Source: JBOGGN01 sp050744165
GTDB lineage: Bacteria; Actinomycetota; Acidimicrobiia; Acidimicrobiales; Palsa-688
Length of the DNA stretch: 8,570 nt
Reading direction: 5' to 3'
Assembly: GCA_050744165.1 (NCBI GenBank)
Contig: JBOGGN010000060.1
Span: 1-8,570 of the forward strand
In this document: piece by piece, positions 7,879 through 8,570 of the stretch
Layout of the letters: each line of letters starts with the position of its first letter
How positions within the stretch are numbered: position 1 is the first letter of the stretch
Translations under genes and position numbers: made by a program
Notes under the pieces: model-generated
The model's database searches: none
Told to the model about the DNA's origin: nothing
Seen by the model: only the letters and a program-made list of their open reading frames with translations

Positions 7879-8570
7879 TGATGTCCGGCTTGCCGACGAC
7901 CTCGTAGACGGCCAGGAATTGGTCCTTGGCCACCAGCTTGAACGCCCGATCCGCCAACATCCAGTCGTTCCACGGGGTGAAGGGCACCACGGCGCTGTAG
8001 TCGAAGTGGAGCAGGATGATCACGTCCTTCCACGCCGGGCACGACGTCAAAGGGACGGGCGCCCGGTCCGACGTCTCGTAAAGGGTGACGACGCGGTTGG
8101 GCGAGCCAGGGCCGTACAGGTCGGCGACATCGGGCACCCAGGCGGCGATCCGGGCACCGGTCGTCCGGGCCGCCCACTGCTGCACGGGGTCGGTGGCCGG
8201 CAAGGCTGGATAGCGGCGGGCCGCCAAGACGGCGCCGAGCACGGCCGCCACGGTAACGGCGCTGCCGACCGCCAATACCAGCCTCGCTTTGGGGCGGCGC
8301 AGCGCGATCACGGCCACCGCCGCCACCACGGCCGCCACCACGAGCACTTTGAATCCCGACGCCCCCATCCCGGGGGACCAGAAGGCGATGCGTTGGCCCG
8401 AGCGGATGCCCCAGAGGGCCACCACGATGCCAAAGGTAGGGAAAAGCCACGCCAGTCGTGTCCGGGCCACCCAGAGGCCAAAGGCCGTGAAGCCCAGGAT
8501 CAGAGCGGTGAACGCGTAGTGGATGTTGATGACGAAGGCCGTGATGCTGTGGCCGGAGCCGATTATCCCC
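7859..8570 (-). CDS. C-terminal part of a polytopic membrane protein, possibly a GT-C-type glycosyltransferase
   Basis: The frame is open from the window end (first full codon at 8569) to TAA at 7861-7859, giving 236 residues of a longer protein whose start lies outside. Four predicted membrane helices lie at about residues 12-33, 38-54, 73-91 and 97-117 of the visible part. About 118 hydrophilic residues then end the protein. This soluble tail has two cysteines (C177 and C232) that could form a disulfide outside the cytoplasm, and the stretch DQFLAVYEV near the end. Many helices followed by an extracytoplasmic C-terminal domain is the layout of GT39/ArnT-like and other GT-C enzymes that use polyprenyl-linked sugars. 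No catalytic motif is visible because those lie in the missing N-terminal part. The methyltransferase nearby, of a group often found with glycosyltransferases, is weak support. A GTG at 8470 would open a shorter frame, but the hydrophobic coding text continues upstream of it, so I treat the gene as truncated by the window. Confidence 0.72.
   Translation of the reverse strand, partial: GIIGSGHSITAFVINIHYAFTALILGFTAFGLWVARTRLAWLFPTFGIVVALWGIRSGQRIAFWSPGMGASGFKVLVVAAVVAAVAVIALRRPKARLVLAVGSAVTVAAVLGAVLAARRYPALPATDPVQQWAARTTGARIAAWVPDVADLYGPGSPNRVVTLYETSDRAPVPLTSCPAWKDVIILLHFDYSAVVPFTPWNDWMLADRAFKLVAKDQFLAVYEVVGKPDITCPGQG

Overview
The window reads as an ordinary stretch of chromosome from a high-GC actinobacterium. 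The evidence is strong G/C bias at third codon positions, GTG starts, translationally coupled genes, a succinate dehydrogenase with a single cytochrome b subunit, and an actinobacterial-type Bax inhibitor-1/YccA protein. Acidimicrobiia or a related deep-branching class is my best guess, but that rests on impression rather than on a marker gene.

Left part (1-4222), mostly minus strand. A compact sdhC-sdhA-sdhB operon is read right to left from 4222. Both internal junctions are GTGA overlaps in which the stop of one gene overlaps the GTG start of the next. It encodes a complete menaquinone-type complex II: a five-helix di-heme cytochrome b, a flavoprotein with the FAD-linking His and catalytic Arg region, and an iron-sulfur protein with all three clusters. 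Sixteen bases after sdhB comes a Uma2-family (PD-(D/E)XK nuclease fold) gene that looks decayed: about 27 residues are missing from its middle, and its family-like C-terminus lies in another frame beyond a homopolymer run. The first 137 bases probably hold the end of a plus-strand gene whose stop interlocks with the ancestral Uma2 stop in a shared CTAG.

Middle (4223-7449), plus strand. A 144-bp divergent intergenic region contains a perfect 8-bp inverted repeat and a possible leaderless promoter. It leads into a MoxR/magnesium-chelatase-like AAA+ ATPase. No VWA-domain partner follows it; the next gene is a seven-helix Bax inhibitor-1/YccA membrane protein, then a class I SAM-dependent methyltransferase.

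Right part (7450-8570). A 121-residue protein of unknown family begins on the base after the methyltransferase stop. It is about 53% GC by hand count over 7501-7800, against roughly 68% in a sampled line of its neighbour, so it is probably a recent arrival. It converges on the C-terminal part of a minus-strand polytopic membrane protein, possibly of the GT-C glycosyltransferase type, which runs off the window.

I found no RNA gene, CRISPR array, insertion sequence or clear new multi-gene system. The items most worth a second look are the AT-richer unknown gene, the decayed Uma2 gene attached to the sdh operon, the partnerless AAA+ ATPase and the inverted repeat in the divergent promoter region.
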